Positions 1 through 8,742 of a stretch of DNA of 47,238 bases are shown in pieces. The notes under the pieces were generated by a model. The model made no database searches. It was not told the origin of the DNA and worked only from the letters and a program-made list of their open reading frames with translations. Each line of letters opens with the position of its first letter. The first letter of the stretch is position 1. The position numbers and the translations under genes were made by a program. The DNA comes from Hahella sp. HN01. Its GTDB lineage: Bacteria; Pseudomonadota; Gammaproteobacteria; Pseudomonadales; Oleiphilaceae. Where the stretch lies: the NCBI RefSeq assembly GCF_018986435.1, contig NZ_JAHMIN010000005.1:218011-265248 (forward strand), read 5' to 3'.

Positions 1-1136
1 GCGCTTCCCGTAATCCCTGGGATTTGAGCCGGTCGCCGGGGGGCTCCAGCGGCGGCGCCGCAGCGGCGGTGGCGGTGGGCATGACTCCGGTTGCGCATGC
101 GGTGGATATTGGCGGCTCTCTGCGTGCGCCGGCGGTGTCCTGCGGTCTTTTTGGCTTCAAACCCTCCAGAGGACGGGAACCGGAAGGCCTCACCTGGGGG
201 CGGCGGTTGCAGGGCATGGCGGTGGATCATGTGATCTCCCGCAGCGTGCGTGATAGCGCAATGCTGTTAAGTGTGAGCGCAGGACTGGAGAATACCGAGC
301 AATGCTATCGCCGGGCGCTGACGGGAGCGCGTCGTCCCTTGCGCATCGCCATTTGCGAAAAGCCTTTCTTCAGCGCCACGCTGAATAATGACAGCCTGCT
401 GGCGCTGGATCGCGCCGCCATGGTCTGCGAGGACATGGGCCATGAGGTGATCCAGCATACGCTCAGTCTGGATGAAGAAGAGCTGACGCAGGCCTATTTG
501 ACTATCGTGGCGGGGGAAACCGCGCAGATGGTGCGGCAGGTCAGCCCCAGTGGTCGACCGCGTCGAGGCGATCTGGAGTTGGCGACGCATCTGCTGTTCA
601 ACCTGGGGTTGAGCAAGACCGCCGCAGAATTCGCCTGGGCGACCCAGGTTATGAATCAGGCGGGACGCAGGCTGGAAGCCTTGTTCCAGCAGTTTGACGT
701 ATTGCTCACCCCGGCGATGGCCGGCCCGCCGATGCGCCTTGGCGAGCTGGCCCATACCCAACAGGAGAAACTGTTGCTGGAGCTGGCGCGCAGTTTTCCG
801 ATGACGCCGCTGTTGAATCTGTTGGCGCAGAATATTCGCGCCAGGAGTTTTTCTCTGACCCCGTTCTCTCCTTTGTTCAATATGGGCGGCCAACCCGCCA
901 TGATGTTGCCGGTTTGGTGGAATCAGGATGATTTACCCATTGGCGTGCAGTTTGCCGCGGGCATTGGTCAGGAGCGTCTTCTGTTCAGTCTGGCGGCGCA
1001 GATGGAGCGCGCCTTGCCCTGGTTTCAGCGACGACCGCCGCTGGCGGAGCCTCCCGATATGACTTCGGCCGCACATTTGGCGTGGCGTAGAACGCCGGGT
1101 TATGACTGGGGAGGTAGGATGGCGACGGAGGGGTGA
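1..1136 (+). CDS. Amidase signature family hydrolase, 5' truncated by window edge
   Basis: This is the C-terminal part of an amidase-signature enzyme, which hydrolyses carboxamides with a Ser-cisSer-Lys triad. The reading frame is open from base 3 and gives ASRNPWDLSRSPGGSSGG directly upstream of the first in-frame methionine-like codon, so the true start lies outside the window. The glycine-rich GGSSGG motif carries the cis-serine and DIGGSLRAPA carries the nucleophile serine. The catalytic lysine must lie upstream and is not visible. The C-terminal MLPVWWNQDDLPIGVQFA segment is typical of the family. The substrate cannot be read from the sequence. The gene ends 25 bp before the convergent anti-sigma gene. 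Confidence 0.9.
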   Translation, partial: ASRNPWDLSRSPGGSSGGAAAAVAVGMTPVAHAVDIGGSLRAPAVSCGLFGFKPSRGREPEGLTWGRRLQGMAVDHVISRSVRDSAMLLSVSAGLENTEQCYRRALTGARRPLRIAICEKPFFSATLNNDSLLALDRAAMVCEDMGHEVIQHTLSLDEEELTQAYLTIVAGETAQMVRQVSPSGRPRRGDLELATHLLFNLGLSKTAAEFAWATQVMNQAGRRLEALFQQFDVLLTPAMAGPPMRLGELAHTQQEKLLLELARSFPMTPLLNLLAQNIRARSFSLTPFSPLFNMGGQPAMMLPVWWNQDDLPIGVQFAAGIGQERLLFSLAAQMERALPWFQRRPPLAEPPDMTSAAHLAWRRTPGYDWGGRMATEG

Positions 1137-1161
1137 TGCCTCGCCGCCGTGACAGTGTTGG

Positions 1162-1827
1162 TTAGCTGGCGGGCGCGTTCAGGTCCGGCATGAACAGACG
1201 TCTAAAGCGTTCGATCCAGCGACCGATGGGGCCGGCCAGACACACCGGCGCGTCCAGATAAGCGAGGCAGATGCAGTCCTCGTTTTCCAGGGCGCGAGGG
1301 CGGTGACGTTGATCCCCGCTGCGAATGACGAAATCGCCTTCTTCATACACGCCCAATTCGTCGGAAAAGCCTCCCTGGAGTACGACGGTCACCTCTTGGC
1401 CATAGTGCCCGTGCAGAGGCGCTCGACCGCCGGCGGAGATCTTTTGCAGACTGAGGCGTTGCCGCCCTTTGCGTGAGACTTCCAGCACGTATTCGTACAC
1501 TTTGAACCACTGTTTGCGCCAGCTTACGGCGTTTAAGCCGTCAGGTAGCCAGCGCTGCAGCAGGTCTTCGACGGGTTTTTGCGGCGTCGCCGGCGCGCTT
1601 TCCTCCAGATCGATACGCAGCATTATGCGTTCGAATAACGCTTCGCTTAGGTCTTCCTGAGGGAGTTGTTGCAGCATTTCTCCGCCCAGCGCGTTGAAGC
1701 GCTGAATGTCGGCGCGGCAGCGGGGGCAGTACTGCAGATGAACGGCGACGCACAGGGCCAGATGCGTTGAGGCGCAGCCCGCGGCGTATTCCATCAGAAT
1801 GTCATCACTGGGGTGATGTTGGCTCAT
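1162..1827 (-). CDS. chrR: ChrR-type zinc anti-sigma factor (cupin)
   Basis: Anti-sigma factor of 221 aa that should hold the adjacent ECF sigma factor inactive until an oxidative (singlet oxygen-type) signal. The N-terminal half has the zinc anti-sigma motif H30-x3-C34-x2-C37. The C-terminal half is a cupin domain (about residues 105-190) with H139, H141, E145 and H175 placed as in the metal-binding cupin of Rhodobacter ChrR. The start codon overlaps the end of the sigma gene by 4 bp, so the two are translationally coupled. The function is known for the family; the signal sensed here is inference. Confidence 0.9.
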   Translation of the reverse strand: MSQHHPSDDILMEYAAGCASTHLALCVAVHLQYCPRCRADIQRFNALGGEMLQQLPQEDLSEALFERIMLRIDLEESAPATPQKPVEDLLQRWLPDGLNAVSWRKQWFKVYEYVLEVSRKGRQRLSLQKISAGGRAPLHGHYGQEVTVVLQGGFSDELGVYEEGDFVIRSGDQRHRPRALENEDCICLAYLDAPVCLAGPIGRWIERFRRLFMPDLNAPAS

Positions 1828-2477
1828 ACTGCTTTTTCCCGTTCCTGCAAAATCACCTTCAGTTTCTGCAGAGCCAGACGGACCCTGCTTTTCACGGTGC
1901 CCAGCGGCAGGCTGAGTTCTTCCGCCACCCGCTGATGAGACTTGTCTTCCAGATAGACTTTGGCGATGACGTCTCGTTGCTCTTGCGGCAGATCCCCCAG
2001 CGATTGGCGAATATTGCGTACGATGACGGCCTGTTGGAACGCGCCGGTAGGTTCATCTGAACCCGGCAGGCTCCAAAGGTAGTCTGTTTCCACCTGGGTT
2101 TCCTGGCTGGAGCGTCCCAGTTTACGCAGCAGGTCGATGCGCGCATTACGGGCGATGGCGAACAGCCATGTTGAAGCCGCCGCCTTTTCGCGGTCGAACT
2201 GGGCGGCGCGCCGCCACACGTTGACCATGACTTCCTGCACCAGTTCCTCTGCGTGCTCCAGCATGCCCTGTTTGATGGCGTATGCCTTTACTTTGGGGGC
2301 GAACGCCTGGAACAGTTGACGGAACGCATCCCGGTCCCGCTGTGCGGCTACCGCTTCTATTAAGGGCGTCAGGACATCTTTAGAGGAGGCGGAGTCCTCG
2401 CCTGCGTCAGGGTCCTGTTGGTTAGGGTCCATCTTTCGATTAATCGGTAGCACTATGACGTTGTTACTTACCTGCAT
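1824..2477 (-). CDS. rpoE: ECF sigma factor, RpoE/ChrR-partner group (ECF11-like)
   Basis: ECF sigma factor of about 217 aa. Region 2 contains FRQLFQAFAPKVKAYA and the ELVQEVMVNVWRRA segment. Region 4 ends with QRVAEELSLPLGTVKSRVRLALQKL, the DNA-reading helix-turn-helix. The ATG at 2477 is preferred: a GGAG lies 10 nt upstream, and the candidate promoter at 2521-2546 would start transcription near 2513, too close to the TTG at 2507. A third option, ATG at 2432, lacks a good ribosome binding site. It pairs with the ChrR-like gene downstream, as in photo-oxidative stress regulons. Confidence 0.9.
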   Translation of the reverse strand: MQVSNNVIVLPINRKMDPNQQDPDAGEDSASSKDVLTPLIEAVAAQRDRDAFRQLFQAFAPKVKAYAIKQGMLEHAEELVQEVMVNVWRRAAQFDREKAAASTWLFAIARNARIDLLRKLGRSSQETQVETDYLWSLPGSDEPTGAFQQAVIVRNIRQSLGDLPQEQRDVIAKVYLEDKSHQRVAEELSLPLGTVKSRVRLALQKLKVILQEREKAV

Positions 2478-2520
2478 AGCGTAGCAGCTCCAAAATAAAC
2501 CGGGCAAATAATGTTCTAAA

Positions 2521-2546
2521 TACGCTGCCAGTGAAGTTTTGGATCA
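2521..2546 (-). promoter_or_regulatory. ECF (RpoE/ChrR-type) autoregulatory promoter
   Basis: The minus strand reads TGATCC, 16 bp spacer, CGTA, ending about 44 bp upstream of the chosen sigma start. This agrees with the TGATC...CGTA promoter known for RpoE-ChrR sigma factors and suggests that the pair transcribes itself. Confidence 0.7.
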
Positions 2547-2569
2547 GGTCAGTCGAGTGTTAGTTAAAT

Positions 2570-3406
2570 TCAGTCGAATAAAGGTAGCAGCGCTTCTTTA
2601 ATTTCTGTACGAAGCAGAGGAGACCAGGCGAGTCCCAGCTCCCGTTTGATGTCCGGGAATCCCTCAATCTGCGACAGAGGGATGGCGATGATCCCGTCGG
2701 GCGCGCTGGCGTCGATGCCCTGTGGCGCCAGACAGGCGCCGACGCCGGCGGCGACCAGCGCCAGGGCCCACTCTTCATTGTCGGTGCGGGCGGTGATGGC
2801 GAAATCCAGCTGATGTCGCTCTGCGAAGGCGCGCCATTGTCCGGACAGATCGCAGAAGGAGCGCTCCACCAACCCAATGCCGTTCAGGTCGCTGACGCCA
2901 AGCTGGCCTCGCAGGGACAACGGGTGATCCGCGGGCAGCAACAGGCAGTACTCATCCCGCCAGAGGGGATTGAAGTAGTAGTTTTCCGGGCAGCGGTCGC
3001 GGCTGACGATGCGAATATCGGTGTTTTCCTCGCCGCGCAGCAGCTCCAACTGCATCCGGGATTGCAGCGGCGCCAGACGCGCCAGCAGCGCTTTGACGCG
3101 CTCCAGGCTGACCACCAGGTCCAGGCCGATACGCAGCGGCGGCAACGGGGCGCTTTGCTGGAAATGTTTCACCAGGGCGTCGCTTTGCGCCAATAAACGC
3201 CGGGCCATATGATGCAGTTCACGACCGGCGCGGGTAGTGCGCACGCCTTTTTTGCCTCGTTCCAGCAACAGCGTATCCAATTCGCTTTCCAGCTTACTGA
3301 CCGCCAGGGAAATGGACGGTTGCGCCACATGACACTGTTCCGCCGCCGCCGTGATGCTGCCGGTCTCCACCGCGGCGACGTAATAACGCAAGGCTCTCAA
3401 ATCCAT
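2570..3406 (-). CDS. LysR family transcriptional regulator
   Basis: LysR-type regulator of 278 aa, slightly short for the family (about 300). The N-terminal winged helix-turn-helix (residues 1-60) is standard: MDLRALRYYVAAVETGSITAA, then CHVAQPSISLAVSKLE. The remaining residues form the two-lobed effector-binding domain (from about 90). The start has GGAG 5 nt upstream. It lies 38 bp downstream of the metallo-hydrolase gene on the same strand and may be co-transcribed with it or regulate it. The effector is unknown. Confidence 0.9.
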   Translation of the reverse strand: MDLRALRYYVAAVETGSITAAAEQCHVAQPSISLAVSKLESELDTLLLERGKKGVRTTRAGRELHHMARRLLAQSDALVKHFQQSAPLPPLRIGLDLVVSLERVKALLARLAPLQSRMQLELLRGEENTDIRIVSRDRCPENYYFNPLWRDEYCLLLPADHPLSLRGQLGVSDLNGIGLVERSFCDLSGQWRAFAERHQLDFAITARTDNEEWALALVAAGVGACLAPQGIDASAPDGIIAIPLSQIEGFPDIKRELGLAWSPLLRTEIKEALLPLFD

Positions 3407-3444
3407 ACTGGCTCCGTTGTTAGAAAGTTAAGCCATTGATCTCT

Positions 3445-4377
3445 TTACTGTTGCGAAGAGAACTCAGGGTAATGGGGCAGGCTGGCGGCGATCAATTCAT
3501 CATGAGCCGGCACAATGGTCAGATCCGGCTCCTGCTCCTGCAAGGCGTGTAGCTGGGCCACCATGCGCTCTGTCAGGCTGTCGTCATCATTGAGGCTGGC
3601 CAGCCAGCGCACGAATCCGGGGCGTGGGCTGGTGTCCTGAACCCCTTTCAGGGTCCAGGTGGCGTCGCCGATAAAGAAATACCGGGTCTGCGCGTTCAGA
3701 GTCAAATACAGCCCTAACTGGCCGCAGGTGTGTCCGGGAATCTCCACCAAGACGACAGACCCGTCGCCGTAGACATCCAGACTGTGCTTGAAACCTTTGA
3801 ACTCAGTGTCCTCCAGCGTCAGGAAACGCCATTCGATATTCGGCCCCTCCAGTTGTGAATGCAGAAAGGCCGGCGGCTTGCCTTGTAAGGCCACATCGTA
3901 TTCCTTTTGTTGCACCCAGATGGGAACCCCGGGGAAGTCCACCACGCCGCTGGCGTGATCCCAGTGCAGATGGGACAGTACGATCGCCTTCAGGTTATGG
4001 GCGTCATAAGCGTTCGCCGCCAACTGGTCGGCGACAGGGACGCCTTTTTCGTAAGCGAACAACGAGCGCGCCCACCAGGGATTTACCTCAAACTGGGCGT
4101 CCACCTGGCGTCCCAGTCCGGTGTCGTAAAGCAAGTCGCCGTCTGGATGGTGAATCAGCACCGCGCCATGGGATAGCTTGCGTCGGGTGAACCAGCTGCC
4201 GCTGGCCACCACCATGGCTTCCTGGGCTCCGCTGGAGGTCCCGGTTTCAATGTAAGAAAAACTGATCTCCTCAGCGCGCCCGGATGGCGCTACAAAGAGT
4301 TGCAATACCATGGCCGCCACAACTGCCTGCAGGCGGCTGATGAAAACTGTGCGTGAGTGAGGACTCCAGAGCGTCAT
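3445..4377 (-). CDS. Exported metallo-beta-lactamase-fold hydrolase (lactonase-like)
   Basis: Metallo-hydrolase of 310 aa with an N-terminal hydrophobic segment (residues 11-36, FISRLQAVVAAMVLQLFVAP) consistent with export. The two-metal site is complete: H136-x-H138-x-D140-H141 (SHLHWDH), a downstream GHTCGQ histidine, the bridging aspartate in IGDATW and a late histidine in VPAHDE. The arrangement resembles the N-acyl homoserine lactonase and related MBL subgroup, but members also cleave other esters and lactones, so no substrate is assigned. The ribosome binding site (AGGA) lies inside the hairpin described at 4378-4416. Confidence 0.85.
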   Translation of the reverse strand: MTLWSPHSRTVFISRLQAVVAAMVLQLFVAPSGRAEEISFSYIETGTSSGAQEAMVVASGSWFTRRKLSHGAVLIHHPDGDLLYDTGLGRQVDAQFEVNPWWARSLFAYEKGVPVADQLAANAYDAHNLKAIVLSHLHWDHASGVVDFPGVPIWVQQKEYDVALQGKPPAFLHSQLEGPNIEWRFLTLEDTEFKGFKHSLDVYGDGSVVLVEIPGHTCGQLGLYLTLNAQTRYFFIGDATWTLKGVQDTSPRPGFVRWLASLNDDDSLTERMVAQLHALQEQEPDLTIVPAHDELIAASLPHYPEFSSQQ

Positions 4378-4416
4378 GTCTTATTCCTGTGGGTGGGTGT
4401 CCCAGCAGAATAAGAC
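4378..4416 (-). promoter_or_regulatory. Inverted repeat covering the ribosome binding site of the MBL gene
   Basis: Arms GTCTTATTC (4378-4386 on the plus strand) and GAATAAGAC (4408-4416) form a perfect 9-bp inverted repeat with a 21-nt loop. It ends directly at the ATG and includes the AGGA ribosome binding site at its edge. Further upstream (4421-4451) the sequence is very AT-rich with GTTTTTATA repeated 22 bp apart, the likely promoter/operator. The structure could be an mRNA hairpin limiting translation or a regulator site. Confidence 0.5.
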
Positions 4417-4495
4417 AGACGTTTTTATAGTTAAAATATAGTGTTTTTATACAAAAACAATAAAAACTATATGGATAAGGCGTGAGTGATCAAGT

Positions 4496-5884
4496 TCAAG
4501 GGAACGATACCTGTACGCGCAGCCCGGGCTGCTGGTCCTGCCGGTCGTCCAGAGAAATGCGCGCCCGGTGCAGATCCGCAATGCGCTGGCAGATGGAGAG
4601 GCCCAGTCCGCTGCCGATCTCATTTTGCTGCTTGCCGCGGTGAAATCGCTCCATCGCCTGCTGACGCTGCTCCGGGGGAATACCGGGGCCCTGATCTTCA
4701 ATCACCAGCGTTTTGTCCTTCACTTGCAGTGTGATTTGTGAGTCTTTGGGCGAATAGCGCAAGGCGTTGTCCACCAGATTACGCAGCAGGATGCTGAGGG
4801 CGGCGGGATTGCCCTGAATCGGCGCACAGGCGTCCGCATTGAACTCCGCGCGGATATTCTTCTCTTCTATCAAGGGCTGTGATTCCCGCAGGATATCCTG
4901 ACACAGCATGTCTATCTGCACCGGCTGGGCGTCGCTGAGCGCGCGCTCATGATCGAGACGGCTGAGCTGCAACAACTGCTCCACCATGTGAATCAGACGA
5001 TCCAGTCCGCGCAGGGCTTTGCGCAGGCAGTCGGAAACCGGTTCGGATTGCGCCATTTCCTGGGCGTTCTGCAAATGCACTTTCACTCCGGCGAGAGGAG
5101 TGCGTAATTCATGGGCGGCGTCGGCGGTGAACTGGCGTTCGCGGTCCGATGTGGCCTGCAGACGCTGGAACAGGTCGTTGATGGCGTCCACCAGGATGGC
5201 GAGTTCCGTGGGATAGTTGGCGTCATCCAGGACTTGCAGGTTGGCGTAGTCCCGCTGCTTCAGCTCCTTGGAGATGGTGGAGAGAGGCTTCAAAGCCCGC
5301 GTGACCGCCCAGCTGACGCCTAGCAGAATGATGGGAATCAGCAGCAGCGACGGCCAAATCACATGCTCGGCGATTTCCTCCGTCAGCTCGCTGCGCACAT
5401 CTTCCTGCTGCGCTACCTGAATCCAGATACGCAGATTCTCATCGAACAAGGTAAAGGTGCGCCAGGGCTCGCCATCGACTTTGTCGGAGTTGAAACCCGC
5501 CTGATGCCGGGTGAAACCCTGCGACGCGGATTTGGTCTGAATCAACAGCTTGCCGCTCTCGCTCCAGACCTGAAAGGCCAGCTTTTTCTCGTATTTATGA
5601 CCCAGCGGCGTGTATTCCTCGCCATCGCTCAATCCCGCTTCTTCCCTCTCATCGATGGCATAGTCTTCATACACCAGGGCGTCTTGCAGGTGATCCAGGT
5701 TGGTCCGCTTCATCTGGCTGGCCAGCAGGCTTTGCAGCATGCGGGCCATTTGCGCCAGCTCGGCGTCGAACAGCTCTTCCACCTGCTCCTGGGAGTCGTG
5801 GTAATTGGCCAGAGCGGTGAACAGACCGCCCAGACAGATAATGGCGATCAGTGAGATCAGCAGAAAACGTTTGATGGAGCGCAT
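4496..5884 (-). CDS. Sensor histidine kinase, QseC/PmrB-like
   Basis: Membrane histidine kinase of 462 aa. TM1 is about residues 7-27, the periplasmic sensor domain about 28-172, TM2 about 176-193, then a HAMP-like linker. The phospho-accepting His is H258 in ADAAHELRTPLAG. The N box is LLRNLVDNALRYS, followed by G boxes VIEDQGPGIP and GSGLGLSICQRI. Its start overlaps the stop of the response regulator by one base (TAATG). Last gene of the seven-gene operon beginning at 10915, so it probably senses something linked to that pathway. The ligand is unknown. Confidence 0.92.
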   Translation of the reverse strand: MRSIKRFLLISLIAIICLGGLFTALANYHDSQEQVEELFDAELAQMARMLQSLLASQMKRTNLDHLQDALVYEDYAIDEREEAGLSDGEEYTPLGHKYEKKLAFQVWSESGKLLIQTKSASQGFTRHQAGFNSDKVDGEPWRTFTLFDENLRIWIQVAQQEDVRSELTEEIAEHVIWPSLLLIPIILLGVSWAVTRALKPLSTISKELKQRDYANLQVLDDANYPTELAILVDAINDLFQRLQATSDRERQFTADAAHELRTPLAGVKVHLQNAQEMAQSEPVSDCLRKALRGLDRLIHMVEQLLQLSRLDHERALSDAQPVQIDMLCQDILRESQPLIEEKNIRAEFNADACAPIQGNPAALSILLRNLVDNALRYSPKDSQITLQVKDKTLVIEDQGPGIPPEQRQQAMERFHRGKQQNEIGSGLGLSICQRIADLHRARISLDDRQDQQPGLRVQVSFP

Positions 5885-6543
5885 TATTCCTTCTCGATCA
5901 TGTAACCCATGCCGCGAACGGTTTTAATCAGGTCGGCGTTGAGCTTTTTGCGCAGGTTGTGAATATGGACTTCCATGGTGTTGCTGGATACATCGTCGGA
6001 CCAGCCGTAGACAAGCTCTTCCAACTGATCTTTGGACAGCACCCTGCCGCGATGTGAGGCTAGCTCGTACAGGAGCGCATACTCCCGGCGCGACAGGCGC
6101 ACTTCTTCGTTGTTTTTATACACTTGATAGGAAGAGGGCAGAATGCGGATATTGGCGATCTGTATTTCCGGATGCGCGTTACCGGAGCCGCGTCGGCTCA
6201 GCGCGCGCAACCGGGCTTTGAGTTCGCTCACATCAAAGGGCTTTAGCAGATAATCGTCGGCCCCGGCGTCGAGACCTTTGACGCGATCCTGCACCTGGTC
6301 ACGGGCGCTGAGAATCAGAACCGGTATCTCGTCGCCGCGATCACGCAGGCGCTTCAAGACAGTGAGTCCGTCGATATCAGGCAATCCCAGGTCCAGGATG
6401 ACGAGATTGAATTGCTCCAGCTTCAGAGCGTGAAGAGCGGCCTCGCCAGAGGCCACCCAGTCCACCGTATTGGCCTGTTGGGTCAAACTGGTTTGGATGC
6501 CGTCGGCCAGTAACTCGTCATCCTCCACCAATAAAATGCGCAT
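5884..6543 (-). CDS. OmpR-family response regulator, QseB/PmrA-like
   Basis: Response regulator of 219 aa. The receiver domain has acidic residues E7-D8-D9, phospho-acceptor D51 (VILDLGLPD) and K101 (YLLKPFD). The C-terminal winged helix includes RLSRREYALLYELA and TMEVHIHNLRKKL. Close relatives bind direct hexamer repeats of the CTTAA type, and exactly such a box lies upstream of the first operon gene (10959-10975). Positive autoregulation of the whole operon is therefore likely (inference). Confidence 0.92.
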   Translation of the reverse strand: MRILLVEDDELLADGIQTSLTQQANTVDWVASGEAALHALKLEQFNLVILDLGLPDIDGLTVLKRLRDRGDEIPVLILSARDQVQDRVKGLDAGADDYLLKPFDVSELKARLRALSRRGSGNAHPEIQIANIRILPSSYQVYKNNEEVRLSRREYALLYELASHRGRVLSKDQLEELVYGWSDDVSSNTMEVHIHNLRKKLNADLIKTVRGMGYMIEKE

Positions 6544-6565
6544 TGCGCTACATCATGCTCCGTGT

Positions 6566-7210
6566 TTATTTCATTTTTTTCAGCAGCGCCTGAATTTCGC
6601 CGCGACGTCCGGCGTCGGCGACTTGGCGATCAGGGCGCGGCGTCGCCTGCAATGCCTTTTCAAGGTATAGCTTAGCTTGTTTGAGATCGCCTTGCTCTCG
6701 CAGATAGTCTCCGTAGAAGAAGTTGGCGTCAATACCATCCGGGTTGATTTCCAGGCCTTTGCGCAACAGTTTGCCGGCTTCCTTGTCGTCGCCGAAGCTG
6801 AGCGGCCAGCCGGGCACCTGGTAATACAGCGCGCCGAGACTGGTGTATGCGGAGCCGCCGAAGGCGTTGGCGTTGAGGGTCATGGCCTTTTCGAAGCAGT
6901 CCCGGGCCTCTTTCACCAGGGAAAGCGCCTTGAGGCCGCCCTTGGCACCGGCATAGGTGCTGGTGATGACGCCTTTCCAGATCCACACATTAGGATCTTC
7001 AGGATGTGCGTCCACCGCCTGATCCGCCTGGCCTTTCAGGTTCTGATAACCTTTTTCCTGTTCTTTGGCGTCGACTTCATAACGAACGTGCGCCCAGCCG
7101 TGATAAAGGTCTTTAACGTAACCCGCGACCTCTTCCGCATGCGCGGAGGCGGTTCCCAGGGACATGGCTCCGGCTACGATCAGTGCGCGGGCGAAAAGTG
7201 TGTATGACAT
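6566..7210 (-). CDS. Exported TPR-like repeat protein
   Basis: A 214-aa protein with a clear signal peptide (MSYTLFARALIVAGAMSLGTASAHA). It has helical repeats resembling tetratricopeptide units: an ARDCFEKAMTLNANAFGGSAYTS repeat region and a C-terminal ISP-like stretch with KLYLEKALQATPRPD. It lies between the SDR gene (49 bp away) and the response regulator (22 bp away), inside the thermostable-hemolysin operon. A periplasmic scaffold or partner of the sensor kinase is possible. No enzymatic motif is visible. Confidence 0.8.
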   Translation of the reverse strand: MSYTLFARALIVAGAMSLGTASAHAEEVAGYVKDLYHGWAHVRYEVDAKEQEKGYQNLKGQADQAVDAHPEDPNVWIWKGVITSTYAGAKGGLKALSLVKEARDCFEKAMTLNANAFGGSAYTSLGALYYQVPGWPLSFGDDKEAGKLLRKGLEINPDGIDANFFYGDYLREQGDLKQAKLYLEKALQATPRPDRQVADAGRRGEIQALLKKMK

Positions 7211-7259
7211 AAAAATTCTCCTCTATTGTTCGGACGCTATGATGTTGAGAGCCAATGGT

Positions 7260-8060
7260 TCAGGCGTTCTGACGCGCCAGATATTTGCGAATAATGGGCA
7301 GCTGCTTGCTGATGGAAGCCGCCACCAGGGCCGGAAATAAGGCGTTGAGACGCACAAACAGTTTTTCCGGCCAGCCCAGGTACACCCGTGGAGAGCGTCG
7401 AATGATGGCGGCGCAGATTTGCTCCGCCACCCAGTCTGGCTCGTCCATGTGGTTGCCCAGCTCCGCATTCATGGATTCGACGGCGGAGCTGTTTATGGCG
7501 GTGCGAGTGGCGCGGGGCGCGACGTACAGCACCTGCATGGGCGAGTCCGCCAGCTCCCGCTGTAAAGCCTCGCTGAAACCGCGCATGGCGAACTTGCTGG
7601 CGCAATAGGCGGCGAAACCGGGATAGCCGATAGAGCCGAACGTAGAGCCGATATTGACGATCGTGCCCTGCTGAATGCGCAACAGTGGCAGCAGGCGTTG
7701 GGTCAGCAGCATGGGGCCGGTGACGTTGGCTTCCATCAGAGTGCGGATGCGTTCAGGACTTTGGTCTTCAAACTCATTGAAATCGCTGACGCCGGCGTTG
7801 TTGATGAGCATATTCACCTTGGGCTCCCGCGCCGCCTCTTGAGCGACTATGGAGATTCCAGCCTCCAGACTGATATCCGCCACGATGCTGCGGCAGCGTC
7901 CGCCGTTGGCCAGAATGCGCGCCTGCAGCTTTTGCAGTTTGTCAGCGTTTCTACCTGTGATGACAAGCGCCGCGCCCTGTTTGGCTAGCCGCAACGCCAG
8001 AGCTTCGCCAATGCCGCCGGTGGCGCCGGTGAGCAGAATGGTTTTATCTTTAAGCTGCAT
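7260..8060 (-). CDS. Short-chain dehydrogenase/reductase
   Basis: Classical SDR of 266 aa from ATG 8060 (MQLKDKTILLTGATGGIGEA); an upstream in-frame extension to 8177 only covers the preceding gene. It has the TGATGGIG cofactor motif, NNAG (LINNAGVSDF), the catalytic serine in IVNIGSTFGS and YCASK (Y-x3-K). A hydrophobic C-terminal tail (ALFPALVAASI) hints at membrane association, as in fatty-aldehyde or fatty-acyl reductases. AGGAG lies 9 nt upstream and the gene overlaps the end of the diiron-protein gene by 11 bp. In context it would reduce or oxidise an acyl-derived intermediate (inference). Confidence 0.9.
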   Translation of the reverse strand: MQLKDKTILLTGATGGIGEALALRLAKQGAALVITGRNADKLQKLQARILANGGRCRSIVADISLEAGISIVAQEAAREPKVNMLINNAGVSDFNEFEDQSPERIRTLMEANVTGPMLLTQRLLPLLRIQQGTIVNIGSTFGSIGYPGFAAYCASKFAMRGFSEALQRELADSPMQVLYVAPRATRTAINSSAVESMNAELGNHMDEPDWVAEQICAAIIRRSPRVYLGWPEKLFVRLNALFPALVAASISKQLPIIRKYLARQNA

Positions 8061-8742
8061 GGTGACTCTCCTGATTAAGCGCCTCGCTCTCATGGTTGCG
8101 AGGCAGGGCGCGGAAGACGGCGCCGTACAGTTCGTAGAAGACCTTGCTGGCGTGGATGATGGCCTGCTGGTCTTCATGGCGCTCGATTTTGTTCATCAGG
8201 TCTTCGAAAAAGCAGATATGGTCCTGATCCAGACTGCCGTGGGAGAACAGGTAACTGAACGCCTGATTAGGCAGTCCCAGCGTTTTCTGAATGATTTCGC
8301 CAGCCTGTGTGGCGGTTGTGACGCTGGTGCCTTCCAGTACGTGCACCATGCCGAAGAAGCCCAGTGGATTGACGCGCATGACGGTGTCATAAGCGTACGC
8401 TACCATCAGTTCCGTGGTCAGATGCGGACGACTGCGTCGCACCTCTTCCTTGTCGCCGCCGCAAACGGCGATGTCGTTCAGAATCCACTCTTGATGGCCG
8501 CATTCTTCCTCAATGTATTCCGCCACCGCTTCCCGCAGCCATTCGTAGTGCTCTGGCAGACGCCCGCCGCAGCTCATCAACAAGGGCACGGTGTGTTTGA
8601 CGTGGTGGTAGGCCTGAGTCAGGAACGCGACATACTGACTCAGTGTAATTTCACCGCGCAGCGCATCCTGGATAATCGGGCTGGACAGCAGTCGGTTGCG
8701 TTCCTGTTGGGTTTCCGCCTGCAGACGTTGGTAAAAGCTCAT
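8050..8742 (-). CDS. Heme-oxygenase-like diiron oxidase family protein (TenA/UndA-like fold)
   Basis: All-helical protein of 230 aa starting at ATG 8742, with AGGAG 6 nt upstream and a 4-bp overlap with the ligase gene. Likely metal ligands match the heme-oxygenase-like diiron oxidase pattern: E80-x2-H83 (EEECGHQEW), E137 (VLEGTS) and H168-x3-D172-x2-H175 (HGSLDQDH). Characterised relatives include UndA, which converts fatty acids to terminal alkenes, and N-oxygenases. The pattern supports an O2-using diiron enzyme rather than thiaminase TenA. The reaction is unknown, but the neighbouring acyl ligase and SDR suggest an acyl substrate. Confidence 0.82.
   Translation of the reverse strand: MSFYQRLQAETQQERNRLLSSPIIQDALRGEITLSQYVAFLTQAYHHVKHTVPLLMSCGGRLPEHYEWLREAVAEYIEEECGHQEWILNDIAVCGGDKEEVRRSRPHLTTELMVAYAYDTVMRVNPLGFFGMVHVLEGTSVTTATQAGEIIQKTLGLPNQAFSYLFSHGSLDQDHICFFEDLMNKIERHEDQQAIIHASKVFYELYGAVFRALPRNHESEALNQESHHAA

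Noticed and set aside
8061-8177. N-terminal extension of the SDR gene
   Set aside because: The extra 39 codons overlap the preceding gene and lack similarity; ATG 8060 has a good ribosome binding site and starts the conserved fold.
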